61,203 bases of DNA from contig JADJET010000013.1 of NCBI GenBank assembly GCA_016708925.1, positions 1 through 61,203 on the forward strand, written 5' to 3'. The notes below the pieces were generated by a model that had not been told where the DNA came from, searched no databases, and saw nothing but the letters and a program-made list of their open reading frames with translations. This document shows, in pieces, positions 42,085 to 51,629 of the stretch. Numbering within the stretch: the stretch's first letter is position 1; every line of letters starts with the position of its first letter. Source of the DNA: Gammaproteobacteria bacterium. GTDB lineage: Bacteria > Pseudomonadota > Gammaproteobacteria > Pseudomonadales > Porticoccaceae. A program made the translations under genes and the position numbers.

Positions 42085-45000
42085 ATGGCCTATTCATTTA
42101 CTGAAAAGAAACGAATCCGGAAGGATTTCGGAAAACTGTCCGAAGTTATGGAGCAGCCTTATCTGCTGGCGATTCAGCTGGATTCCTATCGAAAGTTCAC
42201 CCAAACCGGCGTGCCCGTGGCCCAGCGCGCCAACACTGGCCTGCATGCCGCGCTCAATTCGGTGTTTCCCATAGAGAGCTACTCCGGGAATGCACGGCTC
42301 GAGTACGTTGATTACACGATGGGCAAGTCGGCGTTTGATGTGGAGGAGTGCAAGCTCCGCGGCGCCACTTTCGCGGCACCGCTGCGGGTTCGCGTCCGGC
42401 TGGTGCTGGTCGACAAGGACTCCCCCAACAAGACCATCAAGGACATCAAGGAGCAGGAGGTCTATCTCGGCGAAGTTCCGCTGATGACGGATAACGGCAC
42501 CTTTATCATCAACGGCACCGAGCGGGTTATCGTATCCCAGCTGCACCGGTCGCCCGGGGTGTTCTTCGATCACGACAAAGGCAAAACCCATTCCTCCGGG
42601 AAGCTGCTGTTTTCCGCCCGCGTGATTCCTTACCGCGGTTCCTGGCTCGATTTCGAATTTGATCCCAAGGATCTGGTGTACGTGCGGATCGATCGGCGGC
42701 GCAAGTTGCCCGCGACCGTACTGCTGCGCGCCATGGGTTACACGACCGAAGAAATGCTCGGCATGTTTTACGACGTCAGCCGGTTCCACTGCGGTCAGGA
42801 TGGCGTTTACCGCTATGAGCTGGTGCCGGCGCGTTTGCGTGGCGATATTGCCAGCTTTGACATCAAGGGCAGTGGCGGCAAGGTCATCATCGAGCAGGGG
42901 CGTCGCGTCACGGCGCGCCATATCCGCGAACTCGAAACCGCCGGTATCACGCAACTGGAAGTGCCCCGGGAGTATCTGGTCGGGCGCAGCCTGGCGCGCG
43001 ATCTCGTGGATACCGAGACGGGTGAAATCCTGCTGCCCTGCAACACGGCGCTGAGTCTGGCCGATCTTGCGCTGATTGAAGCCAAGAAGCTGGAGCTCAT
43101 CGAGACGATCTATACCAACGATATCGATCGCGGCCCGTTCGTTTCGGAAACGCTCCGGATCGATGCGACGCGCAGTCAGATGGACGCGTTGGTGGAGATC
43201 TACCGCATGATGCGTCCTGGCGAGCCGCCGACCAAGGAGTCAGCGGAGACGCTGTTCAACAATCTGTTTTTCTCTCTCGACCGGTATGATCTGTCTGCGG
43301 TTGGCCGCATGAAGTTCAACCGCCGGCTCGGCCGCGAAGAAGTCGAAGGGCAAGGCACGCTGGCACGTGAAGACATCGTCGATGTACTGCGCACGCTGAT
43401 CGATATCCGTAACGGTCGCGGCACAGTGGACGACATCGACCACCTCGGCAATCGCCGCGTGCGCTCGGTCGGCGAAATGGCCGAAAACCAGTTCCGCATC
43501 GGGCTGGTGCGTGTCGAACGTGCAGTCAAGGAGCGACTGTCGGTCGCCGAGTCCGAAGGACTGATGCCCCAGGATATGGTGAACGCGAAACCGGTGGCGG
43601 CGGCGATGAAGGAGTTCTTCGGCTCCAGCCAGTTGTCGCAGTTCATGGACCAGAACAACCCTCTGTCGGAAGTGACCCACAAGCGCCGGGTGTCGGCGCT
43701 GGGGCCGGGCGGGTTGACCCGCGAGCGGGCCGGGTTCGAGGTGCGCGATGTGCACCCCACGCATTACGGTCGAGTATGTCCGATTGAAACGCCGGAAGGA
43801 CCCAACATCGGCCTCATCAATTCACTGGCCAACTATGCGCGCACCAACGAGTACGGATTTCTCGAGACGCCGTACCGCAAGGTGATCAATAGCAAACTCA
43901 CCGACCAGATCGAATTTCTTTCGGCCATCAACGAAGCCGACCATGTGATCGCCCAGGCCTCTGCGCTGGTCAATAACCGCCGCGAGTTGTCCGAGGATCT
44001 GGTGTCCGTGCGCCACGGCGGCGAGTCCACCATGAAGCCGCCGAGCGAAGTGGAATACATGGATGTGTCGCCGCGACAGGTGGTTTCGGTTGCGGCGTCA
44101 CTGATTCCGTTTCTGGAGCACGACGATGCCAACCGGGCGCTGATGGGCTCCAACATGCAGCGCCAGGCGGTGCCCACCCTGCGTTCCGAGAAGCCCTTGG
44201 TGGGCACCGGGATGGAGCGGTTCGTGGCCCGCGATTCCGGGGTTTGCGTGGTTGCCCGACGCGGCGGTGTGGTCGAAAGTGCCGATGCGGGACGCATCGT
44301 GGTGCGGGTGGACGGCAGTGAGGTCGCAGTTGGCGACGCGGGCGTCGACATCTACAACTTGATCAAATACACGCGCTCCAACCAGAACACTTGCATCAAT
44401 CAGCGCGCCATTGTTCAGCAGGGCGATATCGTCGCGCGCGGCGACATCCTGGCCGACGGGCCGTCCGTGGATCTGGGCGAACTCGCGCTGGGCCAGAACA
44501 TGCGCATCGCGTTCATGCCCTGGAACGGCTACAACTTTGAGGATTCCATCCTCATTTCCGAGCGGGTCGTGGCGGATGATCGCTTCACCACCATCCACAT
44601 TCAGGAGCTCACCTGCGTGGCGCGGGACACCAAATTGGGTTCCGAGGAAATCACGGCGGATATTCCCAACATCGGTGACGCCGCCCTGCGCCGCCTGGAC
44701 GAGTCCGGCATCGTCTACATCGGTGCCGAAGTCGGCGCCGGCGATATTCTGGTCGGCAAGGTGACGCCCAAGGGTGAGACCCAGTTGACGCCAGAGGAAA
44801 AACTGCTGCGCGCCATCTTTGGCGAGAAGGCGAGCGACGTCAAAGACACTTCCTTGCGGGTGCCCAGCGGTACCAAAGGCACGGTCATTGACGTGCAGGT
44901 GTTCACCCGTGAAGGTCTCGAGAAAGATGCGCGGGCGTTGCAGATCGAAAAGGCCGAACTGGATCAGTTCCGCCAGGATCTGAACGATGAATACCGCATC

Positions 45001-46164
45001 GTCGAAAACGCGACCTTCGCGCGTCTGTGCACGGCACTCGTGGGATCACCGGTGGTGCGAGCCCCCGGGCTCAAGAAAGGCGATCCGTTGACGGCGGAGA
45101 TCGCCGCCACGCTGGACCACGATCAATGGTTCAAGGTGCGCATGGACAACCAGGTGCTCAACGACCAGTTGGTCGCTGCCGAGCACCAGCTTGCCGAACG
45201 ACGAAAGTTGCTCGACGAGCGATTCGCGGACAAAAAACGCAAGGTTGGCGCCGGCGACGATCTGGCCCCGGGCGTACTCAAGATCATCAAGGTCTACCTG
45301 GCCGTCAAGCGCCGGGTGCAGCCGGGCGACAAAATGGCCGGGCGGCACGGTAACAAAGGGGTGATTTCCGCCATCATGCCGGTCGAGGACATGCCCTACG
45401 ATCAGAACGGCGTGCCGGTCGATATCGTGTTGAATCCCCTGGGCGTGCCGTCGCGCATGAACGTCGGGCAGATTCTGGAAACCCACCTCGGGTTGGCGGC
45501 CAAGGGTCTCGGCGAGAAGCTCGGTGCGATGCTCAAGGCGCAGCGCAAGATTGCCGAGGTGAGAGGTTTTCTCCATGAGATTTACGCCACCGGGCAGGGT
45601 GTCACCGCCGTCGACCTGGATACCCTGAACGACACCGAGATTCTGGCGCTCGCCGGCAATCTCAGTGACGGCGTCCCCATGGCAACGCCGGTGTTTGGCG
45701 GCGCGAGCGAGGAGGAGATCAAGGCCCTGCTGCAGCTCGCCGATCTACCGCAAAGCGGTCAGATGACGCTGCACGATGGCCGTACCGGCGATGCCTTCAG
45801 TCGCCCGGTCACGGTGGGCTACATGTACATGCTCAAGCTCAACCACCTGGTCGACGACAAGATGCACGCCCGCTCCACCGGTTCGTACAGCCTGGTGACC
45901 CAGCAGCCGCTGGGCGGCAAGGCGCAATTCGGTGGCCAGCGCTTCGGGGAGATGGAGGTATGGGCCCTCGAAGCCTATGGCGCCTCCTATACCCTGCAGG
46001 AAATGCTTACCGTCAAATCGGACGACGTCAACGGTCGCACCAAGATGTACAAGAACATCGTGGACGGGGACCACCGCATGGAACCCGGCATGCCCGAGTC
46101 GTTCAACGTGCTGGTGAAGGAAATTCGCTCGCTGGGGATCAATATCGATCTGGAGTACGAGTAA
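42085..46164 (+). CDS. rpoB: RNA polymerase beta subunit
   Basis: The 1359-residue subunit is full length. The rifampicin region reads SQFMDQNNPLSE, THKRRVSALGPGG, with the wild-type Asp, His and Ser at the main resistance sites, so this allele predicts sensitivity. Downstream are RVCPIETPEGPNIGLI and GDKMAGRHGNKGVIS near the active centre. The C-terminus (VKEIRSLGINIDLEYE) is intact. rpoC follows after 61 bases. Confidence 0.98.
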   Translation: MAYSFTEKKRIRKDFGKLSEVMEQPYLLAIQLDSYRKFTQTGVPVAQRANTGLHAALNSVFPIESYSGNARLEYVDYTMGKSAFDVEECKLRGATFAAPLRVRVRLVLVDKDSPNKTIKDIKEQEVYLGEVPLMTDNGTFIINGTERVIVSQLHRSPGVFFDHDKGKTHSSGKLLFSARVIPYRGSWLDFEFDPKDLVYVRIDRRRKLPATVLLRAMGYTTEEMLGMFYDVSRFHCGQDGVYRYELVPARLRGDIASFDIKGSGGKVIIEQGRRVTARHIRELETAGITQLEVPREYLVGRSLARDLVDTETGEILLPCNTALSLADLALIEAKKLELIETIYTNDIDRGPFVSETLRIDATRSQMDALVEIYRMMRPGEPPTKESAETLFNNLFFSLDRYDLSAVGRMKFNRRLGREEVEGQGTLAREDIVDVLRTLIDIRNGRGTVDDIDHLGNRRVRSVGEMAENQFRIGLVRVERAVKERLSVAESEGLMPQDMVNAKPVAAAMKEFFGSSQLSQFMDQNNPLSEVTHKRRVSALGPGGLTRERAGFEVRDVHPTHYGRVCPIETPEGPNIGLINSLANYARTNEYGFLETPYRKVINSKLTDQIEFLSAINEADHVIAQASALVNNRRELSEDLVSVRHGGESTMKPPSEVEYMDVSPRQVVSVAASLIPFLEHDDANRALMGSNMQRQAVPTLRSEKPLVGTGMERFVARDSGVCVVARRGGVVESADAGRIVVRVDGSEVAVGDAGVDIYNLIKYTRSNQNTCINQRAIVQQGDIVARGDILADGPSVDLGELALGQNMRIAFMPWNGYNFEDSILISERVVADDRFTTIHIQELTCVARDTKLGSEEITADIPNIGDAALRRLDESGIVYIGAEVGAGDILVGKVTPKGETQLTPEEKLLRAIFGEKASDVKDTSLRVPSGTKGTVIDVQVFTREGLEKDARALQIEKAELDQFRQDLNDEYRIVENATFARLCTALVGSPVVRAPGLKKGDPLTAEIAATLDHDQWFKVRMDNQVLNDQLVAAEHQLAERRKLLDERFADKKRKVGAGDDLAPGVLKIIKVYLAVKRRVQPGDKMAGRHGNKGVISAIMPVEDMPYDQNGVPVDIVLNPLGVPSRMNVGQILETHLGLAAKGLGEKLGAMLKAQRKIAEVRGFLHEIYATGQGVTAVDLDTLNDTEILALAGNLSDGVPMATPVFGGASEEEIKALLQLADLPQSGQMTLHDGRTGDAFSRPVTVGYMYMLKLNHLVDDKMHARSTGSYSLVTQQPLGGKAQFGGQRFGEMEVWALEAYGASYTLQEMLTVKSDDVNGRTKMYKNIVDGDHRMEPGMPESFNVLVKEIRSLGINIDLEYE

Positions 46165-46225
46165 CCGCTTACCTGTCCCGCGGACCGGCTGACAGCGCGC
46201 CGGTTCGCACACTGGAGGAAAGGCC

Positions 46226-49200
46226 TTGAAAGACTTGCTCAATCTGCTCAAGACGCAGGACCACATCGGCGATTTCGACGGCATCCGTATCGGACTGGCG
46301 TCTCCGGACATGATTCGCTCCTGGTCCTTTGGCGAAGTTCGCAAACCGGAAACCATCAACTACCGCACCTTCAAACCGGAGCGGGACGGGTTGTTTTGCG
46401 CCAAGATTTTTGGCCCCGTCAAGGATTTTGAATGCCTGTGCGGCAAGTACAAGCGTATGAAGCATCGCGGCATCGTCTGCGAAAAATGCGGCGTCGAAGT
46501 CACCCACGCCAAAGTGCGCCGCGACCGCATGGGGCACATCGAGCTGGCGAGTCCGGTTGCCCATATCTGGTTTCTCAAATCGTTGCCGTCGCGGATCGGT
46601 CTCGCGCTCGACATGACGCTGCGCGAAATCGAGCGTGTGCTGTATTTCGAATCCTTCGTCGTTGTCGATCCCGGCATGACCACGCTCGAAGCGGGTCAGC
46701 TGCTGAGCGACGAAGAGTACTATCAGGCAATGGAAGAATTCGGCGGCGAATTCGTCGCCATGATGGGTGCCGAAGCCATTCAGGCGCTGCTGCGCGATCT
46801 GGAGCTGGAAGCCGAAGTCGCGCGTCTGCGCGAGGAAATTCCCGAGACGCGTTCGGAAACCAAGGTGAAAAAGCTTTCCAAGCGCCTGAAGTTGCTGGAG
46901 GCGTTCAGTGGCTCCGGCAACCGTCCCGAATGGATGATTCTGGATGTGCTGCCGGTATTGCCGCCGGATTTGCGTCCGCTGGTGCCCCTGGACGGCGGCC
47001 GCTTCGCAACCTCCGACCTGAACGACCTGTACCGTCGGGTGATCAACCGCAACAACCGCCTGAAGCGTCTGCTGGACCTCAGCGCGCCGGACATCATCGT
47101 GCGCAACGAAAAGCGCATGCTGCAGGAATCCGTGGATGCGCTGCTGGACAACGGCCGCCGCGGTCGTGCGATTACCGGCTCGAACAAGCGCCCGCTGAAA
47201 TCCCTCGCCGACATGATCAAGGGCAAGCAGGGCCGGTTCCGGCAGAACCTGCTTGGCAAGCGCGTCGATTACTCCGGTCGCTCGGTGATCGTGGTGGGTC
47301 CGACGCTCCGGCTCCATCAGTGCGGTCTGCCCAAGCGGATGGCGCTGGAATTGTTCAAGCCCTTTATTTTTTCCAAACTGGAAACCCAGGGCCTCGCCAC
47401 CACCATCAAGGCCGCGAAGAAGATGGTCGAGCGCGAGGAGCCCGTGGTTTGGGACATCCTCGATGACGTGATCCGCGAGCACCCGGTGCTGTTGAACCGG
47501 GCGCCGACCCTGCACCGGTTGGGCATCCAGGCTTTCGAGCCCACGCTCATTGAAGGCAAGGCAATCCAGTTGCATCCGTTGGTGTGCGCCGCCTACAACG
47601 CGGACTTCGATGGCGACCAGATGGCGGTCCATGTGCCGCTGACGCTGGAGGCCCAGCTCGAAGCGCGCGCGCTCATGATGTCCACCAACAATATCCTGTC
47701 GCCGGCCAGCGGCGAACCCATCATCGTGCCCTCGCAGGATGTGGTGCTGGGCCTCTATTACATGACTCGCGAACGCGTGAACGCGCGCGGCGAGGGCATG
47801 GCTTTTTCCGACTTGCAAGAGGTGTCGCGGGCGTTTTATTCCGAAAAGGTCGATCTACAGGCGCGCGTCAAGGTACGCATCAGCGAAGCGCGTCGCGAAG
47901 AAGACGGCAGCTTCACCGAAAGCGTTACCCTGCGGGACACCACGGTTGGCCGGGCCTTGCTGTGGAACATCGTGCCCCGGGGTCTGAGTTACGACCTGGT
48001 CGATCAGGACATGAACAAGAAGGCCATCTCCCGGATCATCAACCAGTGTTACCGGAGCCTGGGCCTCAAGGATACCGTCATCTTTGCGGACCAGTTGATG
48101 TACACGGGATTCGATTTTTCCACCCGATCCGGTGTCTCCATTGGTGTCGACGACTTCGTCATCCCGGACGAGAAAGCCGACATCGTGTCACAGGCAGAAC
48201 GCGAAGTTCTGGAGATCGAGACCCAGTTCGCCAACGGCCTGGTGACCCAGGGCGAGAAATACAACAAAGTCATCGACATCTGGTCGCGCGCCAACGACCG
48301 CGTGGCAAAAGCCATGATGGACGTGATTTCGAAGGAGACCGTGATCAATAAGGCAGGCGAGGAGGTTCAGCAAAACTCCTTCAACTCCGTCTACGTCATG
48401 GCGGATTCCGGCGCGCGGGGCTCGCCGGCCCAGATCCGGCAGCTGGCCGGCATGCGGGGATTGATGGCGCGTCCCGACGGTTCCATTATCGAAACGCCGA
48501 TCACGGCCAATTTCCGCGAGGGCCTCAATGTCCTCCAGTATTTTATTTCGACCCACGGCGCGCGCAAAGGCCTTGCCGATACGGCACTGAAAACCGCGAA
48601 CTCGGGTTATCTCACCCGTCGCCTGGTGGACGTGGCGCAGGATCTGGTGGTGACCGAAATCGACTGCGGTACCGATCAGGGGTTGCTGATGGCGCCGGTG
48701 ATCGAGGGCGGTGACATCATTGAAACGCTCGGTGATCGTATCCTCGGGCGCGTTGTCGTTCATGATATTTATGCTGCCGGCGCCAAGGAGCCTGTGGTCG
48801 CCGCCAATGCGCTGATCGACGAGAAATTGGTGGCTGTGATCGAGCGGGCAGGCATCGATGAGATCCTGGTGCGCTCACCGATTACCTGTGAAACCCGCTA
48901 CGGGATCTGTGCCCAGTGTTATGGCCGCGATCTGGCGCGTGGACACCGTATCAACCCCGGTGAGGCGGTCGGCGTGATCGCTGCCCAGTCAATCGGCGAG
49001 CCGGGCACCCAGCTCACCATGCGCACGTTCCACATCGGCGGTGCGGCATCCCGGGCTTCGGCGGCGGACAGCATCCAGGTCAAGACGGGCGGCACTGTCC
49101 GTCTGGTGGGCGCCAAGGTGGCACAACGCCGCAGCGGCGATTTGGTGGCGGTGTCGCGTTCCGGCGAACTGGCCATCGCGGACGATAGCGGACGTGAGCG

Positions 49201-50437
49201 CGAGCGTTACAAGCTGCCCTATGGCGCGGTGATCCGCGTCGTGGATGGCGCCAAGGTACAGCCTGGCGCGGTGGTCGCCAGCTGGGATCCCCATACCCAC
49301 CCCATCATTACCGAGGTAGAAGGCAGGGTGGCGTTTTCCGGGATGGAAGAGGGTCTGAGTATTCGTCGGCAGACCGATGAGGTCACCGGGCAGACCAGTA
49401 CCGTGGTGATCGATCCCAACGAGCGGCGGGCGGCGGGCAAGGACATGAAGCCCATGATTACCCTGCTCGGTGCCGACGGCAAAGAGCTGTGCTTCTCGAA
49501 TTCCACCGTGCCGGCACATTACATGCTGCCGACCGATGCCATCATCATGGTCAGCGATAACGATCAGGTGGGCGTTGGTGATGTGATCGCGAGAATTCCG
49601 CAGGAAGGCCAGAAGACCCGGGACATCACCGGCGGTTTGCCGCGCGTCGCGGATCTGTTCGAGGCGCGCAAACCCAAGGACCCCGAAATCCTTGCGGAGA
49701 TCTCCGGCACCATCACCTTTGGCAAGGAGACCAAAGGCAAGCGGCGCCTGATTATCACACCGGCAGACGGCAACGAACCCCATGAGGAGCTGATCCAGAA
49801 GTGGCGCCAGCTGGGCGTCTACGAAGGCGAGCAGGTGGCCAGGGGCGAAGTCATTTCCGAAGGGCCATCGAGCCCCCACGACATCCTGCGGCTCAAAGGC
49901 GTGGAACCCCTGGCGAAGTACATCGTCAACGAGATTCAGGAGGTCTACCGCCTGCAAGGTGTACGGATCAATGACAAGCACATCGAAGTGATCGTCCGGC
50001 AGATGCTCCGCAAGGTGGAGGTTGTCGAAGCGGGCGATTCCGATTTCATCCCGGGCGAGCAGCTGGAATACGCCCAGGTGCAGGAAGCGAACGAGGCCCT
50101 GCGCGCGAACGACAGGATACCCGCTCGGTACGAACGTTCGCTGCTGGGTATCACCAAGGCATCGCTGGCAACCGAAAGTTTCATTTCGGCGGCCTCGTTC
50201 CAGGAAACTACCCGGGTGCTTACCGAAGCGGCCGTCACCGGCAAGGTCGACCGGCTGCGCGGCTTGAAGGAAAACGTGGTGGTAGGTCGCCTGATACCCG
50301 CGGGCACCGGTCAGGCCTATCACGCGCTGCGGCGCAAGTCGCGGGAAGCGGTTGAGCAGGTAGCGGCCGGCGTATCGGCGACCGATGTCGAGGCGGCCCT
50401 GACCGAGGCGCTGAGTGCCGGCAGCGATGAACTTTGA
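46226..50437 (+). CDS. rpoC: RNA polymerase beta-prime subunit
   Basis: The 1403-residue subunit starts at TTG 46226 with GGAGGA upstream. It has the N-terminal zinc site ECLCGKYKRMKHRGIVCEKCG and the catalytic NADFDGD near residue 458 holding the Mg ion. The trigger-loop region is present, as is the second zinc site around CETRYGICAQCYG. The beta-prime insertion and C-terminus are complete. It ends the rplKAJL-rpoBC group; a new promoter follows. Confidence 0.98.
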   Translation: MKDLLNLLKTQDHIGDFDGIRIGLASPDMIRSWSFGEVRKPETINYRTFKPERDGLFCAKIFGPVKDFECLCGKYKRMKHRGIVCEKCGVEVTHAKVRRDRMGHIELASPVAHIWFLKSLPSRIGLALDMTLREIERVLYFESFVVVDPGMTTLEAGQLLSDEEYYQAMEEFGGEFVAMMGAEAIQALLRDLELEAEVARLREEIPETRSETKVKKLSKRLKLLEAFSGSGNRPEWMILDVLPVLPPDLRPLVPLDGGRFATSDLNDLYRRVINRNNRLKRLLDLSAPDIIVRNEKRMLQESVDALLDNGRRGRAITGSNKRPLKSLADMIKGKQGRFRQNLLGKRVDYSGRSVIVVGPTLRLHQCGLPKRMALELFKPFIFSKLETQGLATTIKAAKKMVEREEPVVWDILDDVIREHPVLLNRAPTLHRLGIQAFEPTLIEGKAIQLHPLVCAAYNADFDGDQMAVHVPLTLEAQLEARALMMSTNNILSPASGEPIIVPSQDVVLGLYYMTRERVNARGEGMAFSDLQEVSRAFYSEKVDLQARVKVRISEARREEDGSFTESVTLRDTTVGRALLWNIVPRGLSYDLVDQDMNKKAISRIINQCYRSLGLKDTVIFADQLMYTGFDFSTRSGVSIGVDDFVIPDEKADIVSQAEREVLEIETQFANGLVTQGEKYNKVIDIWSRANDRVAKAMMDVISKETVINKAGEEVQQNSFNSVYVMADSGARGSPAQIRQLAGMRGLMARPDGSIIETPITANFREGLNVLQYFISTHGARKGLADTALKTANSGYLTRRLVDVAQDLVVTEIDCGTDQGLLMAPVIEGGDIIETLGDRILGRVVVHDIYAAGAKEPVVAANALIDEKLVAVIERAGIDEILVRSPITCETRYGICAQCYGRDLARGHRINPGEAVGVIAAQSIGEPGTQLTMRTFHIGGAASRASAADSIQVKTGGTVRLVGAKVAQRRSGDLVAVSRSGELAIADDSGRERERYKLPYGAVIRVVDGAKVQPGAVVASWDPHTHPIITEVEGRVAFSGMEEGLSIRRQTDEVTGQTSTVVIDPNERRAAGKDMKPMITLLGADGKELCFSNSTVPAHYMLPTDAIIMVSDNDQVGVGDVIARIPQEGQKTRDITGGLPRVADLFEARKPKDPEILAEISGTITFGKETKGKRRLIITPADGNEPHEELIQKWRQLGVYEGEQVARGEVISEGPSSPHDILRLKGVEPLAKYIVNEIQEVYRLQGVRINDKHIEVIVRQMLRKVEVVEAGDSDFIPGEQLEYAQVQEANEALRANDRIPARYERSLLGITKASLATESFISAASFQETTRVLTEAAVTGKVDRLRGLKENVVVGRLIPAGTGQAYHALRRKSREAVEQVAAGVSATDVEAALTEALSAGSDEL

Positions 50438-50472
50438 ATCGCAGCCGCACCGCGCTTGACATGCATTCAACC

Positions 50473-50501
50473 TTGACGGTCCCGGGGTGTCTCTTTAGAA
50501 T
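50473..50501 (+). promoter_or_regulatory. str operon promoter
   Basis: TTGACG (50473-50478) and TAGAAT (50496-50501) are exactly 17 bases apart, about 105 bases before rpsL. The intervening leader may hold the site for S7 control, but I cannot show it. Confidence 0.75.
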
Positions 50502-50607
50502 CCCGCGTCCCCGCTGAGGGCAATCAGCACCGCCTGCCCGGGCCTCCCCTCCGAACCAACAAAAGGGGCGTTCTGCGGCAGGATTTTATTTCAGGAGTAC
50601 GAGATTC

Positions 50608-50985
50608 ATGGCAACTGTCAACCAGCTGGTTCGCAAGCCGAGAAAACGCAAGCTCACCAAGAGCACTGTGCCCGCGTTGGAGGGTTGCCCCCAGCGCCGC
50701 GGCGTTTGCACGCGCGTGTATACCACCACGCCCAAAAAGCCCAATTCCGCGATGCGCAAGGTGTGCCGTGTGCGCCTCACCAGCGGGTACGAAGTGACCT
50801 CCTACATCGGCGGTGAAGGCCACAACCTGCAGGAGCACAGCGTTGTGCTCATTCGCGGCGGCCGGGTCAAGGATCTTCCCGGCGTGCGCTACCACACCGT
50901 GCGCGGGAGTCTGGATACATCCGGTGTCAGCGCACGCCGTCAGGCTCGATCCAAATACGGAGCCAAGCGCCCGAAGAAAAAGTGA
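50608..50985 (+). CDS. rpsL: 30S ribosomal protein S12
   Basis: The 125-residue S12 has TPKKPNSAMRKVCRVRL and GGRVKDLPGVRYH, with wild-type Lys at both sites where streptomycin resistance arises. S12 monitors decoding at the A site. CAGGAGTACGAG supplies the ribosome site. Confidence 0.98.
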   Translation: MATVNQLVRKPRKRKLTKSTVPALEGCPQRRGVCTRVYTTTPKKPNSAMRKVCRVRLTSGYEVTSYIGGEGHNLQEHSVVLIRGGRVKDLPGVRYHTVRGSLDTSGVSARRQARSKYGAKRPKKK

Positions 50986-51053
50986 TCGTGTTCCTGGTTT
51001 ATTCCAAGTAAGGCCGGCCCACTGGGTGCCGGACAACCTGAAGAGAGAGCGTT

Positions 51054-51524
51054 ATGCCGAGAAGAAGAGTTGTCGCCAAGCGTGAAGTGCTGCCGGATCC
51101 CAAGTACGGGAACGGAACCCTCGCCAAATTTGTCAATCACGTCATGGTCAGCGGCAAAAAGGCGGTTGCCGAGCGGATCGTCTACGGTGCACTCGAGCTG
51201 GTTGAGCAGCGGATGAAGCGCAATCCTGTGGAGGCGTTTGAAGAGGCCCTGAACAATATCGCGCCCATGGTTGAGGTGAAGTCGCGCCGCGTCGGTGGTG
51301 CCACTTATCAGGTTCCGGTGGAAGTCCGCGCATCGCGCCGCACTGCGCTGGCCATGCGCTGGCTGGTCGACTACTCCCGTGGCCGCAGCGAAAAGTCCAT
51401 GGCACAGCGCCTTGCCGGCGAAATTGCCGATGCGGCGCAAGGGCGTGGCAGCGCGGTCAAGAAACGCGAAGATGTGCATCGGATGGCCGAAGCCAACAAG
51501 GCATTTTCGCATTATCGGTTCTGA
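51054..51524 (+). CDS. rpsG: 30S ribosomal protein S7
   Basis: The 156-residue S7 begins PRRRVVAKREVLPDPKYG and includes KSRRVGGATYQVPVEV and RWLVDYSRGRSEKSMA. It nucleates the 30S head and in enterobacteria represses the str operon. Confidence 0.98.
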   Translation: MPRRRVVAKREVLPDPKYGNGTLAKFVNHVMVSGKKAVAERIVYGALELVEQRMKRNPVEAFEEALNNIAPMVEVKSRRVGGATYQVPVEVRASRRTALAMRWLVDYSRGRSEKSMAQRLAGEIADAAQGRGSAVKKREDVHRMAEANKAFSHYRF

Positions 51525-51629
51525 CTTCAGGGCGGGCGCGAGTTCGCATTGGGGGCAAAGCATTCATCGAAAGGCGGCTAACGGGCTGCCTTTCGCGGTT
51601 TATGCACAGTAGCGTTGGGGATAGAGACA

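Noticed and set aside
42085..50985. Possible rifampicin or streptomycin resistance alleles in rpoB and rpsL
   Set aside because: The main resistance positions carry wild-type residues.
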